A stretch of 64,000 nt of DNA from Dyadobacter frigoris (GTDB lineage: Bacteria > Bacteroidota > Bacteroidia > Cytophagales > Spirosomataceae). The stretch lies in assembly GCF_005280585.1 (NCBI RefSeq), contig NZ_SZVO01000001.1, positions 372,001 through 436,000 on the forward strand, in the 5' to 3' direction. Numbering within the stretch: the first letter of the stretch is position 1; every line of letters starts with the position of its first letter. A program made the translations under genes and the position numbers. Shown piece after piece: positions 34,788 to 46,997 of this stretch. The notes beneath the pieces were generated by a model. The model was not told the origin of the DNA. It saw only the letters and a list, made by a program, of their open reading frames with translations, and ran no database searches.

Positions 34788-35357
34788 ATGCCCGAGTATA
34801 ACTCCGCCGTTCTTCATGAACTACTCGACGGCTGTTTGAAAAAGAACCGCCGTAGTCAGGAGCTGTTGTATAAACAGTTTTATGGCTATGCCATGAGCAT
34901 TTGTTTACGCTACACACGGAGCAGGGAAGAGGCCAAAGAGATATTGAATGATGGGTTTTTGAAGATTTTTACAAAGCTGGATAGTTTTGACCAAAGTCGT
35001 TCTTTTAAAAATTGGCTGAGCAGGGTAATGATTAACACCGCACTGGATCATTACAGGCACGAAATCCGTCACGAAGTTTTAGATGATGTGGAAGCTGCGG
35101 ATCAGGTATTTGTAGACGAAACGGTAATTACTAAAATGGCACATGAGGAAATCATCGGTTTAATACAGGAACTGACACCAGCATACAGGCTGGTATTTAG
35201 TTTGGCTGTAATAGACGGGTACACACACGAAGAAATTGCCGAACAATTGAATATTTCTGTTGGCGCGTCAAAGTCAAATTTGTCGCGGGCCCGGGAAAAA
35301 TTAAGAATTATGCTATCCAAGATTAATATAGACAATTATGAAAGAGTTCCCAGATGA
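34788..35357 (+). CDS. RNA polymerase ECF-type sigma-70 factor (operon regulator)
   Basis: The 189-residue protein has sigma region 2 (about residues 22-92: LLYKQFYGYAMSICLRYTRS, EEAKEILNDGFLKIFTKLD, FKNWLSRVMINTALDHYR) and region 4 (about 122-178: LTPAYRLVFSLAVIDGYTHEEIAEQLNISVGASKSNLSRAR), a typical ECF factor. Its last 20 bases overlap the start of the next gene, which encodes a single-helix membrane protein, so that partner is a plausible anti-sigma factor. The ATG at 34788 follows a GAGAAAGAC purine-rich stretch. It likely drives its own operon (next four genes), by inference. Confidence 0.9.
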   Translation: MPEYNSAVLHELLDGCLKKNRRSQELLYKQFYGYAMSICLRYTRSREEAKEILNDGFLKIFTKLDSFDQSRSFKNWLSRVMINTALDHYRHEIRHEVLDDVEAADQVFVDETVITKMAHEEIIGLIQELTPAYRLVFSLAVIDGYTHEEIAEQLNISVGASKSNLSRAREKLRIMLSKINIDNYERVPR

Positions 35358-36954
35358 CGAACTGGACAAGCTCTTCAGAAAGTCTGCGGAAGAGCTTGAT
35401 TCGAATTTTGATCCTCAGGATTGGAATGCGTTAAGAAAAAGGTTAGACGAAAATGATGGAAGGACTGCTGCTGCCTGGTTTAAAAAATGGTGGCCGGTTG
35501 GTTTGTTAGCACTTTTGATGTTAGGTGGATTGACAACGTATTTGTTGACAGGTAAGGAAAACGATACAGAGAAAAGCATTGTCAATAAAGAAAGTCTGTT
35601 GCCAACACAAAGGTCTGTAACAGGAAGAGATGACAAACAAATAGCTGAGAAAGTTGGCACTGAAATTCCGGAAAAAAAACCGGAAGAAACGAAAAATGGC
35701 CGGGAAAAATCTGAAAGTAATATTGTTGAATCAAAATCAGATAAGGGCTTAGCTATTAACGGAGAAAAGTCAAAGAAAGCTATTCACAGTTCAGAAAAGG
35801 ATTATGAGGTGAAATCAGGAGTCAATTCTAAGGCTGTTGAGGAAAGTAAGCTGGCACAACCTGAACAAGAAACAACGGAATTATTGATAAAAAATAAAAA
35901 CAATATTTCTAAATCAACAAATCCGAAGATACTGCCCCGGCGCTGGTCTAAGACAGGCGGAGTGTACTTAGAGCCAAACCATTCTATTGGGAGAAGGGGC
36001 GACGGGGCATTTTTATCTAAAAACAATGATAACCAAAAGGTTGATGATTTTGTAAAATCTGATGTAGCAAAAGTCAAACCGGATAAGACGAATTTGGTAA
36101 TTTCAAATCTGACAGGTGATGACAATTCAGGAAATGGTAAAAATTATGTTCCGATTGTTGATAAGATGGACAAGACAGTTGATGAGATTGATCTTAATAA
36201 TGAAATTGCAAGACTTAATATTTCTGCCAGTAAATTAAAATCCAGATCGCTGATTTGGAAAAAACCGAATTCATTGCCGGAGGTAGAAGTTAAGGAAGCA
36301 GAGGTACAACCAGTTTCTGAGCAGCCGGTTAAAGAAACGAGTGAAAAAGAACTGATACCGAAATTTGCTGTACGTTTTGGCTATTCTCCGGATATAAGTT
36401 CGGTTGGTTTGAAGAATTTTTCAAAGCCCGGAACGGCTGTTTCATTATTAATTGAATACTCTATTTTCCAAAAACTATATATTCAAACGGGTGTAATCAG
36501 GAGTTCGAAAGTTTATAATGCAAAAGCAGGCGAATACGAATGGCCTGATAGCTGGAAGGATCAGAAAGTCTTACCAACAAGTGTTGATGGGGTGTGCAAG
36601 ATTATTGAAATACCCTTAAATGTACGTTATGACATTTCACAAAATGCACGTTCAAGGTGGTTTGCAGGAGCGGGAACTTCCTCATACTATATGCAAAATG
36701 AAAAATATGAATACAATTATCCCCCCAAGACATACGGCAAAAAGTGGGAATACTTCGAAGTGTCAACCGGTTGGTATTTGTTTAGCCATATCAATGCTTC
36801 GGCGGGATATGAATATCGTTTTTCGAAAAAATTATCACTTTTAGCAGAACCTTACGTGCGTATTCCGGTCAAGAAAGTCGGCTATGGAAAGGTAGATTTA
36901 TTTACCACCGGCGTATGGTTTTCAATACGATACACCCCTACATTTAAAAAATAA
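35338..36954 (+). CDS. Membrane-anchored putative anti-sigma protein with barrel-like C terminus
   Basis: The 538-residue protein starts 20 bases inside the sigma gene. Residues 1-50 are acidic and helical (KLFRKSAEELDSNFDPQDWNAL), as in cytosolic sigma-binding segments; 52-71 are one membrane helix (WWPVGLLALLMLGGLTTYLL). Residues 72-340 are a Lys/Glu/Ser/Asn-rich, low-complexity stretch. Residues 341-538 contain alternating amphipathic strands ending in ...FTTGVWFSIRYTPTF, much like outer-membrane beta-barrel or PorT-like proteins. The chain may therefore join a cytosolic sigma inhibitor, an inner-membrane anchor, a periplasm-spanning linker and an outer-membrane part, or the last part may fold as a periplasmic beta domain. 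It has no FecR domain. Confidence 0.6.
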   Translation: MKEFPDDELDKLFRKSAEELDSNFDPQDWNALRKRLDENDGRTAAAWFKKWWPVGLLALLMLGGLTTYLLTGKENDTEKSIVNKESLLPTQRSVTGRDDKQIAEKVGTEIPEKKPEETKNGREKSESNIVESKSDKGLAINGEKSKKAIHSSEKDYEVKSGVNSKAVEESKLAQPEQETTELLIKNKNNISKSTNPKILPRRWSKTGGVYLEPNHSIGRRGDGAFLSKNNDNQKVDDFVKSDVAKVKPDKTNLVISNLTGDDNSGNGKNYVPIVDKMDKTVDEIDLNNEIARLNISASKLKSRSLIWKKPNSLPEVEVKEAEVQPVSEQPVKETSEKELIPKFAVRFGYSPDISSVGLKNFSKPGTAVSLLIEYSIFQKLYIQTGVIRSSKVYNAKAGEYEWPDSWKDQKVLPTSVDGVCKIIEIPLNVRYDISQNARSRWFAGAGTSSYYMQNEKYEYNYPPKTYGKKWEYFEVSTGWYLFSHINASAGYEYRFSKKLSLLAEPYVRIPVKKVGYGKVDLFTTGVWFSIRYTPTFKK

Positions 36955-37044
36955 CAAGATCTGTCAAGATCATTTTCCAGTTCCCGTAAAATCGGGAAAC
37001 AGGAAAAGTATGTCTGAATTTTCACCAACCTACTTAATATCATC

Positions 37045-37572
37045 ATGAACACAACAAAAAAAGAAACAATGAAGAGAGGAGAGTTTTTAAGAAGTTTGAG
37101 CCTTGGAACTTCAACGTTAATGGCCTTTTACTGCATGGGAACGATGACATCTTGCAGCACTGGAGATATGGATCCTTTAACGACTACGACACCCACTACT
37201 CCTGACACGGGCACAGGAAATACTTCGGGCTTGACCGGAAATACTACAACCTCAGCGGGGGCAATCAGTTTTACAGTAGATCTTACCAATGCTACATATT
37301 CCAAATTGAAAACCGCTGGTTCTTACATGATTATCGGGGACTTGATTGTAGCACTTTCCACAACAAATACTTATGCAGCACTTTCCAAAGTTTGTACGCA
37401 TGAGGGAACAACGGTACAATATAGAAGTTCGGAAAATGATATTTATTGCGCTAATCATGGCTCCGAATTTAAGTTAACAGGTGCCGTAGACAAGGGCCCG
37501 GCAGTAGCAGCACTAAAAGCTTATAAGGCTGTTCTTTCAACAGATGGTAACACTTTAACAGTAACAGCATAA
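37045..37572 (+). CDS. Rieske (2Fe-2S) domain protein, probable lipoprotein
   Basis: The 175-residue protein has a Rieske centre in VCTHEG (Cys117, His119) and YCANHGS (Cys135, His138), which bind one 2Fe-2S cluster. The N terminus (MKRGEFLRSLSLGTSTLMAF) is a Tat-like leader with Lys-Arg in place of Arg-Arg, and Cys37 in MTSC may be a lipobox; a Thr-rich linker (TTTTPTTPDTGTG) follows. The start at 37069 gives a better Tat leader than 37045. It should be a small electron carrier in the periplasm. It lies 90 bases after the membrane protein gene and 11 bases before the DUF5777 gene. Partners are not known. Confidence 0.85.
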   Translation: MNTTKKETMKRGEFLRSLSLGTSTLMAFYCMGTMTSCSTGDMDPLTTTTPTTPDTGTGNTSGLTGNTTTSAGAISFTVDLTNATYSKLKTAGSYMIIGDLIVALSTTNTYAALSKVCTHEGTTVQYRSSENDIYCANHGSEFKLTGAVDKGPAVAALKAYKAVLSTDGNTLTVTA

Positions 37573-37582
37573 TCCCGAAATC

Positions 37583-38479
37583 ATGAAAGCACTCCGCCTC
37601 GCAATCATTTTACTTTTCCCGGTTACAATTCTTCACGCCCAAAACGATTTACTTGGAGAACTGAACAAACTGGATAGCAACACAACCGTTCCGGTAGAAG
37701 CTACCTTTAAATCTACAAGAATCATAAACGGCCATTCTGTGGAAACGGTTAAGAAAAACCATATGGATTTTCGTATTTCCCACCGTTTTGGCCGGTTGAA
37801 TTCCGGGTCTTATCAATTATACGGATTAGATCAGGCTACATTAAGATTAGGGTTTGAGTACGGAGTTACCGACGATCTGATGATCGGTGTGGGAAGAAGT
37901 ACGGAACAAAAAGCGTTTGACTTTTTTGCTAAGTATCGATTGTTGAAACAAACTTCCGGGGCAAAAGTAGTTCCGGTTTCTATCACACTTTTTGCCAGCA
38001 GCGCGATAAGAACTTTGCGTCCGCTTACAGATGAGGAATTGAAACGCAGTTTCCAGAATAAATTAACCTATGTATATCAGGCGCTGATCGCACGGAAATT
38101 CAGCGAAAAACTTTCTTTACAAATTACTCCAACCTATCTATATCGAAACCTGCCTGAGCTAACGGGAGAGGAGCGGGGGCTTTTCTCTCTTGGTTTAGGT
38201 GGCCGTTTGAAAATCAGTAAGCGTGTTTCGATCAATGCAGAATATTTCTGGACGGCGAGAAATAACGGTTCTCTTCCTTACCATGATTCCATGGCCTTGG
38301 GTGTTGATATTGAAACAGGAGGTCACGTTTTTCAGCTTCATTTTACCAATTCACTGGGGATGATCGAAAAACAATTTATCGGAGAAACCACCGGAAGCTG
38401 GGGTAAAGGAGATATTCACTATGGTTTCAATATTTCAAGAACGTTCAGTTTTGACAAGAAAAGTAAGAGGAAAGGTTAA
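37583..38479 (+). CDS. DUF5777 family outer-membrane beta-barrel protein
   Basis: The 298-residue protein has a signal peptide (ALRLAIILLFPVTILHAQ) and the DUF5777 pattern: NHMDFRISHRFG, GLDQATLRLGFEYGVTDDLMIGVGRS, LFASSAIR, then alternating amphipathic strands (KFSEKLSLQITPTYLYRN, ISKRVSINAEYFWTAR) and HVFQLHFTNSLGM, GDIHYGFNISRTFSF. It is predicted to form an outer-membrane barrel; its cargo is unknown. It starts 11 bases after the Rieske gene and ends 19 bases before the YceI gene, so the three are one transcript. DUF5777, Rieske and YceI genes being neighbours suggests a shared envelope redox function. Confidence 0.78.
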   Translation: MKALRLAIILLFPVTILHAQNDLLGELNKLDSNTTVPVEATFKSTRIINGHSVETVKKNHMDFRISHRFGRLNSGSYQLYGLDQATLRLGFEYGVTDDLMIGVGRSTEQKAFDFFAKYRLLKQTSGAKVVPVSITLFASSAIRTLRPLTDEELKRSFQNKLTYVYQALIARKFSEKLSLQITPTYLYRNLPELTGEERGLFSLGLGGRLKISKRVSINAEYFWTARNNGSLPYHDSMALGVDIETGGHVFQLHFTNSLGMIEKQFIGETTGSWGKGDIHYGFNISRTFSFDKKSKRKG

Positions 38480-38497
38480 TCACTAAACACGAGATTT

Positions 38498-39064
38498 ATG
38501 AAACGACATATAGTCCTGAGCGTAATCTTTTTGATGACGATTTTGGGAGTAGGGGGCAAAACTTTTGCCCAGGGTGGCATGTTTGCAACCGCGGCTGGAA
38601 ATACGAGTTTCTCGTCGGTAACGCCGATGGAAAATATCTTTGCGGAAAACAAGAAAACGCAGGTTTTGTTAAATACCACAACCGGTGAAATTGCCATCAG
38701 GATGACGATGCGTGACTTTGTTTTTCCAAACAAATTAATGCAGGAGCATTTCAATGAAAACTACATCGAGTCAGCGAAATTTCCGACAGGTACATTCAGC
38801 GGGAAACTGGACCAGACTATTGATTTTACGAAAGATGGCTCCTATGATGCATCGGCTACGGGGAATTTTACGATTCACGGTGTAGCAAAGACAAGAACCC
38901 TTAGGGGAAAGCTGAAAGTTGAGGGTAGTAAAATTACGATTAGCTCAGATTTTGAAGTGGCTTTGACAGATCACAAAATTGAAGTGCCGCAAATTGTTTT
39001 TGTCAAAATCGCGCAGTCTATAAAAGTAAAATCTGAATACATCCTTTCCCCCTATAAAAAGTAA
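38498..39064 (+). CDS. YceI family periplasmic protein
   Basis: The 188-residue protein has a signal peptide (HIVLSVIFLMTILGVGGKTFAQ) and then the YceI lipocalin-like barrel: FVFPNKLMQEHFNENYIESAKFPTGTF, the middle strand pattern GNFTIHGVAKTRTLRGKL, and a C-terminal KIAQSIKVKSEYIL. YceI proteins bind isoprenoid or other lipids in a hydrophobic pocket in the periplasm. It is the last gene of the sigma/Rieske operon. The family is widely present beside redox or stress genes; the ligand here is not known. Confidence 0.85.
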   Translation: MKRHIVLSVIFLMTILGVGGKTFAQGGMFATAAGNTSFSSVTPMENIFAENKKTQVLLNTTTGEIAIRMTMRDFVFPNKLMQEHFNENYIESAKFPTGTFSGKLDQTIDFTKDGSYDASATGNFTIHGVAKTRTLRGKLKVEGSKITISSDFEVALTDHKIEVPQIVFVKIAQSIKVKSEYILSPYKK

Positions 39065-39092
39065 AAAAGGCTGTATTCAGATCAGATAAAGT

Positions 39093-42581
<3,489 letters not shown>

Positions 42582-42701
42582 CTATTTGTAAAAGTATTAA
42601 AAGTAGGTTTAAACAAAAAGAAACTGTGCTTAAAAACGCCTGCGATTGTAGTTTTATTTCGATTATGCTTTTATTTGTTCTCTTAATATAAAAAACTGAT
42701 T

Positions 42702-43481
42702 ATGCTGTTAGCTGTCGATGTTGGTAATACGGATACTGTTTTTGGGCTCTACGAGGCTGGCGTATGGGAACATATCTGGCGGGTAAATTCACTGGCTCAG
42801 GAAAGTGAATCACATTATGCATCAAAGCTCATGCTTCACTTTTTGGAAGCAGGTATTTCATTTATTGAAGTTAAAACGGTGGTACTTAGCAGTGTTGTGC
42901 CAGCGCTTACGCCGGTTATTCAAAAAATGCTGAGGTCACTTTTTGGAGATGAGACCATTGTTGTCGGCCCCAATACTTTTCCCGGACTAACAATTGCGAT
43001 CGATCATCCTCATGAACTGGGCGCGGATCTGATCGCTAATGCGGTTGCGGTTATCACACGTTACAAACAAAATTGCGTTGTCGTTGATTTTGGCACCGCG
43101 CTAACCTTTACCACTGTTTCCAGGAATGGTGAAATTTTAGGTGTCGCTATTTTGCCGGGATTGGTGACTGCTGTGAAAGCATTGTTTGCCAATACAGCGC
43201 AACTTCCGGAAGTTCCACTAAAATTACCTGTATCTGCTATTGGAAAAAATACAGTACAATCGATTCAGGCAGGCATTTTACTTGGTTATGAAGGTTTGGT
43301 AAAATCGCTGATCACGAGAATTCGCGAAGAAATGGGAGGAGATTGTATTGCTGTCGCAACAGGAGGTTTGTCATCAATCATTGAAACGCTTCGGGATGAG
43401 TTTGTCGAAATTGACAGAAAATTAACGTTGGATGGATTAAGGATTATTGGGGAAAAAGTTGGGGGCAAGGTTAAAAATTAG
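42702..43481 (+). CDS. coaX: Type III pantothenate kinase
   Basis: CoaX phosphorylates pantothenate, the first step of coenzyme A synthesis, and needs a monovalent cation. The 259-residue protein opens with the ASKHA motif LLAVDVGNTDTVFG (Asp6), has the HPHELGADLIANAVA segment with Asp109 and the second phosphate motif VVDFGTALTFTTV (Asp129). Length matches (about 255-260). It is cytosolic. The end overlaps the convergent gamma-glutamylcyclotransferase gene by 11 bases. Confidence 0.93.
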   Translation: MLLAVDVGNTDTVFGLYEAGVWEHIWRVNSLAQESESHYASKLMLHFLEAGISFIEVKTVVLSSVVPALTPVIQKMLRSLFGDETIVVGPNTFPGLTIAIDHPHELGADLIANAVAVITRYKQNCVVVDFGTALTFTTVSRNGEILGVAILPGLVTAVKALFANTAQLPEVPLKLPVSAIGKNTVQSIQAGILLGYEGLVKSLITRIREEMGGDCIAVATGGLSSIIETLRDEFVEIDRKLTLDGLRIIGEKVGGKVKN

Positions 43482-43878
43482 CGTGTCTGAAATCACCGCT
43501 TTTAATTATTTCAATATTAGTAATGTCTTGATTATAAATGTAAGTCCAGCAATCAATCAAAACCCCGTTATTCATTAAAACCGGAATAATCTTTCGCATA
43601 TACAGGCTTTTTTCTTCATCCTCAAAAACGTCTTCGTATTCATCAAGTTCGGGAAATAATATTTCCGGAACCATTATTTTATAAACCTCGCCATAAATTC
43701 TGTTTTGATTTTCTGTATCATAAACAGCACCCGGATACCAGTCAATTTTATATAGCGTTCCGGGGAATGATCCTTTGCCTTCAAATGTTGATAACGTATG
43801 CAGGCGCTGTGCAAAAGGATTAGAAAATCCCTGCATCAAAGTTCCGTAAGTGAACAAAAAAACGGCGTCAGAAGTCAT
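43471..43878 (-). CDS. Gamma-glutamylcyclotransferase-like protein
   Basis: The 135-residue protein has the GGCT fold signature FTYGTLMQG near residues 8-16, FPGTLYKIDWYPGAVYD, and LDEYEDVFEDE, in which the Glu lies where the family acid acts. GGCT-like enzymes release 5-oxoproline from gamma-glutamyl compounds; many bacterial members have unknown substrates. Cytosolic, no signal. Its tail overlaps coaX by 11 bases in convergent orientation. Length is typical. Confidence 0.78.
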   Translation of the reverse strand: MTSDAVFLFTYGTLMQGFSNPFAQRLHTLSTFEGKGSFPGTLYKIDWYPGAVYDTENQNRIYGEVYKIMVPEILFPELDEYEDVFEDEEKSLYMRKIIPVLMNNGVLIDCWTYIYNQDITNIEIIKSGDFRHANF

Positions 43879-43963
43879 AGAAATAAAATAGATTTAATTC
43901 ATTCTGTTAATAATAATAATTATTAGAATTTTTCGGTTCTAATATAGAATCTGTTATTCTTAT

Positions 43964-43992
43964 TAACTATTCGGAATGGGATTTTTCTTATA
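43964..43992 (+). promoter_or_regulatory. Upstream motif shared with the Gfo/Idh/MocA gene, copy 1
   Basis: TAACTATTCGG (43964-43974), an 8-base spacer, then TTTTCTTATA (43983-43992), overlapping a near-consensus -7 box (TATATTTA). The same two blocks recur at 47194-47219. The start codon of the next gene is 38 bases downstream. Confidence 0.4.
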
Positions 43993-44029
43993 TTTACATG
44001 TAAAGCTCTTCATCTAACCCAGAATTGAT

Positions 44030-45505
44030 ATGTACGAAAAGAATCTTGGTACTAAACAAAAGGCGTTAAGAATTAATCTCGATCGTCGGATTTATGGCTC
44101 ATTTGCTGAAATCGGCGCAGGGCAGGAGACAGCAGCATTCTTTTTTAAATCGGGCGGCGCATCAGGAACGGTTGCCAAAACGATGTCGGCCTACGACATG
44201 ACTTTCAGTGACGCAATTTATGGAACAGAGGAAGGCGGGCGTTATGTCGTGGAATCAAGGTTGATGAAGATGTTGAACCGGGAATACAATCTGGTTGAAA
44301 AACGTCTTCAGGAAAAACGCGGCGCAGAAAGCCAGTTTTTTGCTTTTGCCAATACGGTTGTTGCTTTAAATTTTCAAAAGACGAATGAGTCCCATGGCTG
44401 GATAGGCCTGCAATTTCAGTTAACACCACTTGGGCCTTCCAATTACGTCGTGATCCACGTGCGGATGCGGGATGACGAAAATCTTCTTCAGCAACAGGCG
44501 TTGGGGATTATCGGTGTCAATTTAATGTATGGCTGCTTTTTTTATCATAAATCGCCTGAAACATTATTGTTATCCCTAATGGATGACCTTACACCGGACC
44601 GTATTGAAATTGATATGGTTCGTTTTAGCGGACCAGACTTTGTAAATGTGGATAACCGTTTGATGAGTCTTCGTCTGGTGAAAAACGGTTTTACAGATGC
44701 GGCGCTTTTCGGTTCGGATGGCGGTGTTTTGCAGCCTTCCGAAGCCTTATATAAAAAGCATATTTTGATGATGCGTGGCCGTTTGCGGCCGATCACAAAT
44801 GTTCATATTGACTTGATTAGTAACGGCCAAAAGCAATTTTTGGCAGAGCCGGATGTGGATGAATCAAAAGTCGTGCTGGTTTCCGAGCTTACTTTGCATA
44901 ATCTGAAAGGTTCTGACAAAGATATTGACGAAAAGGATTTCCTTGACCGTGTAGATATTTTATGTTCGTTAGGTCATATGGTAATGATCTCGAATCACCA
45001 TGAATATTTCCGTCTGGTAGCATATCTTTCAAGATTATCAAAACTGAAAGCAGGCTTACTTTTGGGTAGTCCGAGTTTGCAGGATATTTTTGAAGAAAAA
45101 CATTATGAATTTCTTCCGGGAGGAATTCTTGAATCTTTTGCCACGCTTTTCAGCCGTAAGGTGAAACTGTTTATTTATCCGACTTTACAGCCGGATGGAT
45201 CCGTTTATAGTTGTGCCAATTTTGTAGTAGACGAGCATTTGCGTCCTTTGTTTCAATATCTTATCATCAATAACAAGATTGAAGATATTATTAATTATAA
45301 CAAAGAACACATGCATATTACAACGGATAGTGTGCTTGAAAAAATTAAAAGAGGAGAGCCGGGGTGGGAGAAACTGGTACCTGAAAATGTTGCCAATATT
45401 ATCAAAGAAAAATCACTTTTCGGTCTTCCAAGTGAAGAGAGCAATACAAATACGGTAAAGTCGATTCACCAGGTAGTAGGTAATTTATCAGAGACTAACA
45501 GCTGA
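44030..45505 (+). CDS. Conserved hypothetical protein, unrecognised, 491 residues
   Basis: I do not recognise a function. The sequence opens YEKNLGTKQKALRINLDRRI, then FAEIGAGQETAAFFFKSGG and SGTVAKTMSAYDMTFSDAIY, a block that looks highly conserved. No signal peptide or membrane helix is visible, so it should be cytosolic; no P-loop, metal motif or TonB box is evident. Alternating strands and helices in FVNVDNRLMSLRLVKNGFTDAALFGSDGG and DFLDRVDILCSLGHMVMISNHHEYFRL suggest two Rossmann-like domains. Some automatic annotations of similar proteins as TonB receptors or nucleotidyltransferases find no support in this sequence. The secreted propeller gene starts 7 bases after its stop. Confidence 0.75.
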   Translation: MYEKNLGTKQKALRINLDRRIYGSFAEIGAGQETAAFFFKSGGASGTVAKTMSAYDMTFSDAIYGTEEGGRYVVESRLMKMLNREYNLVEKRLQEKRGAESQFFAFANTVVALNFQKTNESHGWIGLQFQLTPLGPSNYVVIHVRMRDDENLLQQQALGIIGVNLMYGCFFYHKSPETLLLSLMDDLTPDRIEIDMVRFSGPDFVNVDNRLMSLRLVKNGFTDAALFGSDGGVLQPSEALYKKHILMMRGRLRPITNVHIDLISNGQKQFLAEPDVDESKVVLVSELTLHNLKGSDKDIDEKDFLDRVDILCSLGHMVMISNHHEYFRLVAYLSRLSKLKAGLLLGSPSLQDIFEEKHYEFLPGGILESFATLFSRKVKLFIYPTLQPDGSVYSCANFVVDEHLRPLFQYLIINNKIEDIINYNKEHMHITTDSVLEKIKRGEPGWEKLVPENVANIIKEKSLFGLPSEESNTNTVKSIHQVVGNLSETNS

Positions 45506-45512
45506 TTTTTTC

Positions 45513-46997
45513 ATGTCATCAAGACAAAGTATTCCATTTTCAGGAGTGCTGTTGCTTGTTTCGTGGGCTTTTCCACCTCAAGTGAATGCACAGGAGTCCT
45601 GGTCAAAAACCTTACCGAAGGTTTCTACTTTTTCATCTCCAAGGGTTACAGATCTCAATCGTGACGGAGTAAAAGATGTTATACTTGGCGTGGGCAGGTT
45701 GGAATTCATGGCTTGTGATTCTGCAATTATCGCCCTGGACGGTAAAACAGGGGAATTGCTATGGAAAAATCCGGCCAAAGATCAGATTTTTGGTTCTGCA
45801 CTTTTAAAAGATCTTAACAAAGACGGCGTTGAAGATGTTATCATCGGTGGCCGGGTAGGAGAGTTGCAGGCGATTAATGGAAATACTGGTGCTGTAATCT
45901 GGAAATTTGATAAAAATACGCCTTCTCCAAAAAGTAAAAAGTGGTATAATTTCTATAATCCACAGCTGATTCCGGATCAGGATGGAGACGGGATGGAAGA
46001 TCTCCTGATTTCAAATGGAGGTGACGTTACCGTAAAACCATATGACCCGAAACGTCCTCCGGGAAAACTGGTAGTAATAAGTTCAGCTACCGGAAAGCTT
46101 ATTGCCGAGGCGATGATGCCGGATGGAAAAGAAACGTATATGTCCGTTTCAGTTTCAAAACATTTTGCAGATGATGATTACAGAGTAATATTTGGAACCG
46201 GTGGAGAAACGATCGGAGGGAATCTTTTCGTAGGATCTTTAAAAGATATTTTGGCCGGGAACTTATCATCAGCGGTCAAAATTGCAACCAGTGCGGATAA
46301 AGGATTTATTGCCCCGGCTGTATGGGTTGATATTAACGAAGATGGCGTTGCTGACATCGTAGCTAATGCCGTTGATGGCCGGGTGTTAGCTTTTGATGGC
46401 AAAACACTCGCACCGCTCTGGGGAGTGAAGATTCCTAATTCAGAAGCGTATACTTCAATTGCTGTGGGTGATTTTACGCCTGACAAAATTCCTGATTTTT
46501 TTGTTTCCGTAGCCAGAGGAAAGTGGCCAAAACTGGAAACTACGGAGCAGTATATGATCAACGGAAAAAGCGGTGAGGTCGCATTCCGGGATTCACTCGG
46601 GAAATATCAGACGAGTACTCCTGTTGTGGTGGATATTGACGCCGATGATGAAGAGGAAGTCATCATGAGCATTAATTATGAGACAAGAGATCAGTTTGGG
46701 CGAAAGGAATTCCTGAATACGCTGGCTGTTATCGGTTTCAAAACCAATGAAGTTGTCGAGTTATTGAATGGACTTCCGGGACAAAATCTTTCGTCCACTC
46801 CCTGGATAGGTGATATTGATAATGATAATATGCTTGATATTGTTTTTTGCAGTAGTACCAATAAAAACCGAACGTATTCATTCGACGGTATGCAGGTCAG
46901 TTTGATCAAAACAAGTATTAAAATTACAAAACCAATTCGCTGGGGCGCTTACATGGGCACATACTACGACGGAATTTTTCATTCGGATGGAAAATAA
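45513..46997 (+). CDS. Secreted beta-propeller protein with FG-GAP/PQQ-like repeats
   Basis: The 494-residue protein has a signal peptide (about residues 1-26, LLLVSWAFPPQVNAQ) and then seven or so blade repeats. Calcium-type loops D-x-N-x-D-G-x-x-D recur (DLNRDGVKDVILG, DLNKDGVEDVIIG, DQDGDGMEDLLIS, DINEDGVADIVAN, DIDNDNMLDIVF), alternating with PQQ-like strands (IIALDGKTGELLWKN, AINGNTGAVIWKF, AFDGKTLAPLWGV). This is the integrin-like/quinoprotein propeller layout, used for binding proteins or carbohydrates outside the cell. Catalytic residues are not evident. Its 7-base gap from the 491-residue protein implies one transcript. Confidence 0.75.
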   Translation: MSSRQSIPFSGVLLLVSWAFPPQVNAQESWSKTLPKVSTFSSPRVTDLNRDGVKDVILGVGRLEFMACDSAIIALDGKTGELLWKNPAKDQIFGSALLKDLNKDGVEDVIIGGRVGELQAINGNTGAVIWKFDKNTPSPKSKKWYNFYNPQLIPDQDGDGMEDLLISNGGDVTVKPYDPKRPPGKLVVISSATGKLIAEAMMPDGKETYMSVSVSKHFADDDYRVIFGTGGETIGGNLFVGSLKDILAGNLSSAVKIATSADKGFIAPAVWVDINEDGVADIVANAVDGRVLAFDGKTLAPLWGVKIPNSEAYTSIAVGDFTPDKIPDFFVSVARGKWPKLETTEQYMINGKSGEVAFRDSLGKYQTSTPVVVDIDADDEEEVIMSINYETRDQFGRKEFLNTLAVIGFKTNEVVELLNGLPGQNLSSTPWIGDIDNDNMLDIVFCSSTNKNRTYSFDGMQVSLIKTSIKITKPIRWGAYMGTYYDGIFHSDGK

